From the NCBI GenBank assembly GCA_938036315.1, contig CALHPK010000010.1, forward strand, positions 1-58,742: a stretch of DNA of 58,742 nt, in the 5' to 3' direction. Positions within the stretch are counted from its first letter, which is position 1, and the number at the start of each line of letters is the position of its first letter. Shown here one piece after another: positions 58,406-58,742 of the stretch. The notes under the pieces are model-generated. The model was not told the origin of the DNA. It saw only the letters and a program-made list of their open reading frames with translations, and searched no databases. The translations under genes were made by a program, and so were the position numbers. The DNA comes from an uncultured bacterium (GTDB lineage Bacteria; Calescibacteriota; Calescibacteriia; Calescibacteriales; Calescibacteriaceae).

Positions 58406-58683
58406 CCACAACCACCTTTGTAAACCAATTGCTTATCACCAAAAACCATATGATAATCAGTCCTGCTCATATCTACCACCGATGAGCAACCAAACTTACT
58501 TAATTTCCGATATCCTTATTCAAAGAATCTTCGCAAAAGTCCTGAAAGCTAATTCAAAAATGTCTTCAATCTCAATATCGAATCTCACGTGAAAATTATA
58601 AATAAATAAATATGCTATGAAATGAATCTTGCAAATTCTCCATAAAATTCTTATATTCACTGTAAAATTTTTATATTTCCTGT

Positions 58684-58742
58684 GTGAAGAAAAAGCTACC
58701 AATAGGCATCCAGAGTTTCGAAAAAATAAGAACAGACAACTT
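58684..58742 (+). CDS. second AAA-ATPase-like/PD-(D/E)XK protein, 5' end only
   Basis: From GTG 58684 the frame gives 'KKKLPIGIQSFEKIRTDN', almost the same as 'RKKLPIGIQSFLKIREDN' at the start of the gene at 43239. The window ends after 19 codons. It shows that this ATPase/nuclease family is present in at least two copies about 14 kb apart. Confidence 0.85.
   Translation, partial: MKKKLPIGIQSFEKIRTDN

Noticed and set aside
58209-58479. Two minus-strand frames over the tandem array
   Set aside because: They simply translate the repeat units, overlap the end of the TPR gene, and have no ribosome binding site.

Overview
The window reads as chromosomal DNA of an AT-rich (about one third G+C by eye), flagellated, Gram-negative-type bacterium that respires and is probably thermophilic. 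The Gram-negative reading rests on several lipoproteins, an outer-membrane-type protein and a PilP/GspC-like protein. Aerobic-type respiration is suggested by a complete alternative complex III operon and a cytochrome c oxidase subunit III gene. Thermophily is inferred mainly from a BpsA-type branched-chain polyamine synthase. I cannot name the phylum from sequence alone.

Layout. 1-800: the last 51 codons of a flagellin, a hairpin, and a decayed DNA methyltransferase. 809-8232: actABCDEF, a quinol:electron-acceptor oxidoreductase. 8299-12547: a PilP-like pair, a large TPR lipoprotein and a GlcF-like Fe-S protein. 12525-18123 (minus): atpB, glyQ, gamma-carbonic anhydrase, alpha/beta hydrolase, yajC, tRNA-Glu, bpsA and hisZ. 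18204-22317 (plus): a METTL5-type methyltransferase, then a zinc/manganese uptake cluster (small His/Cys protein, His-rich outer-membrane protein, ZnuA-like and ZnuB-like proteins, no ATPase). 22303-31757: DUF2851, coxC, rpoZ, glnD, a ParB-like protein with upstream palindromes, pgeF, trpF, a Tam41-type CDP-diacylglycerol synthase and an orphan XylF-like binding protein. 32039-42870: receiver protein, glycosyltransferase, lhgO, tRNA-Asn, ndk, comEC without its nuclease domain, a thiolase-like protein without the usual cysteine, a SEDS protein, ahpC, folC and leuB.

43239-53503 looks like accessory DNA: an AAA-ATPase/PD-(D/E)XK gene whose 3' end is repeated 1.6 kb downstream, a small methyltransferase, orphan ORFs, a 1,898-residue PKD/FG-GAP lipoprotein, an epimerase and a decayed duplicate of part of the lipoprotein gene. 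53513-58742: an oligopeptide-type ABC ATPase abutting tRNA-Leu, lon, a TPR lipoprotein, a five-unit tandem repeat and the start of a second AAA-ATPase/nuclease gene.

Two themes stand out. First, three proteins of mainly archaeal or eukaryotic affinity (BpsA, METTL5-like, Tam41-like) lie within about 17 kb. Second, short tandem duplications (12-26 bp units) sit repeatedly on stop codons, start regions and gene boundaries, and occur in multiples of three inside coding sequence. I found no CRISPR array, rRNA or recognisable transposase.
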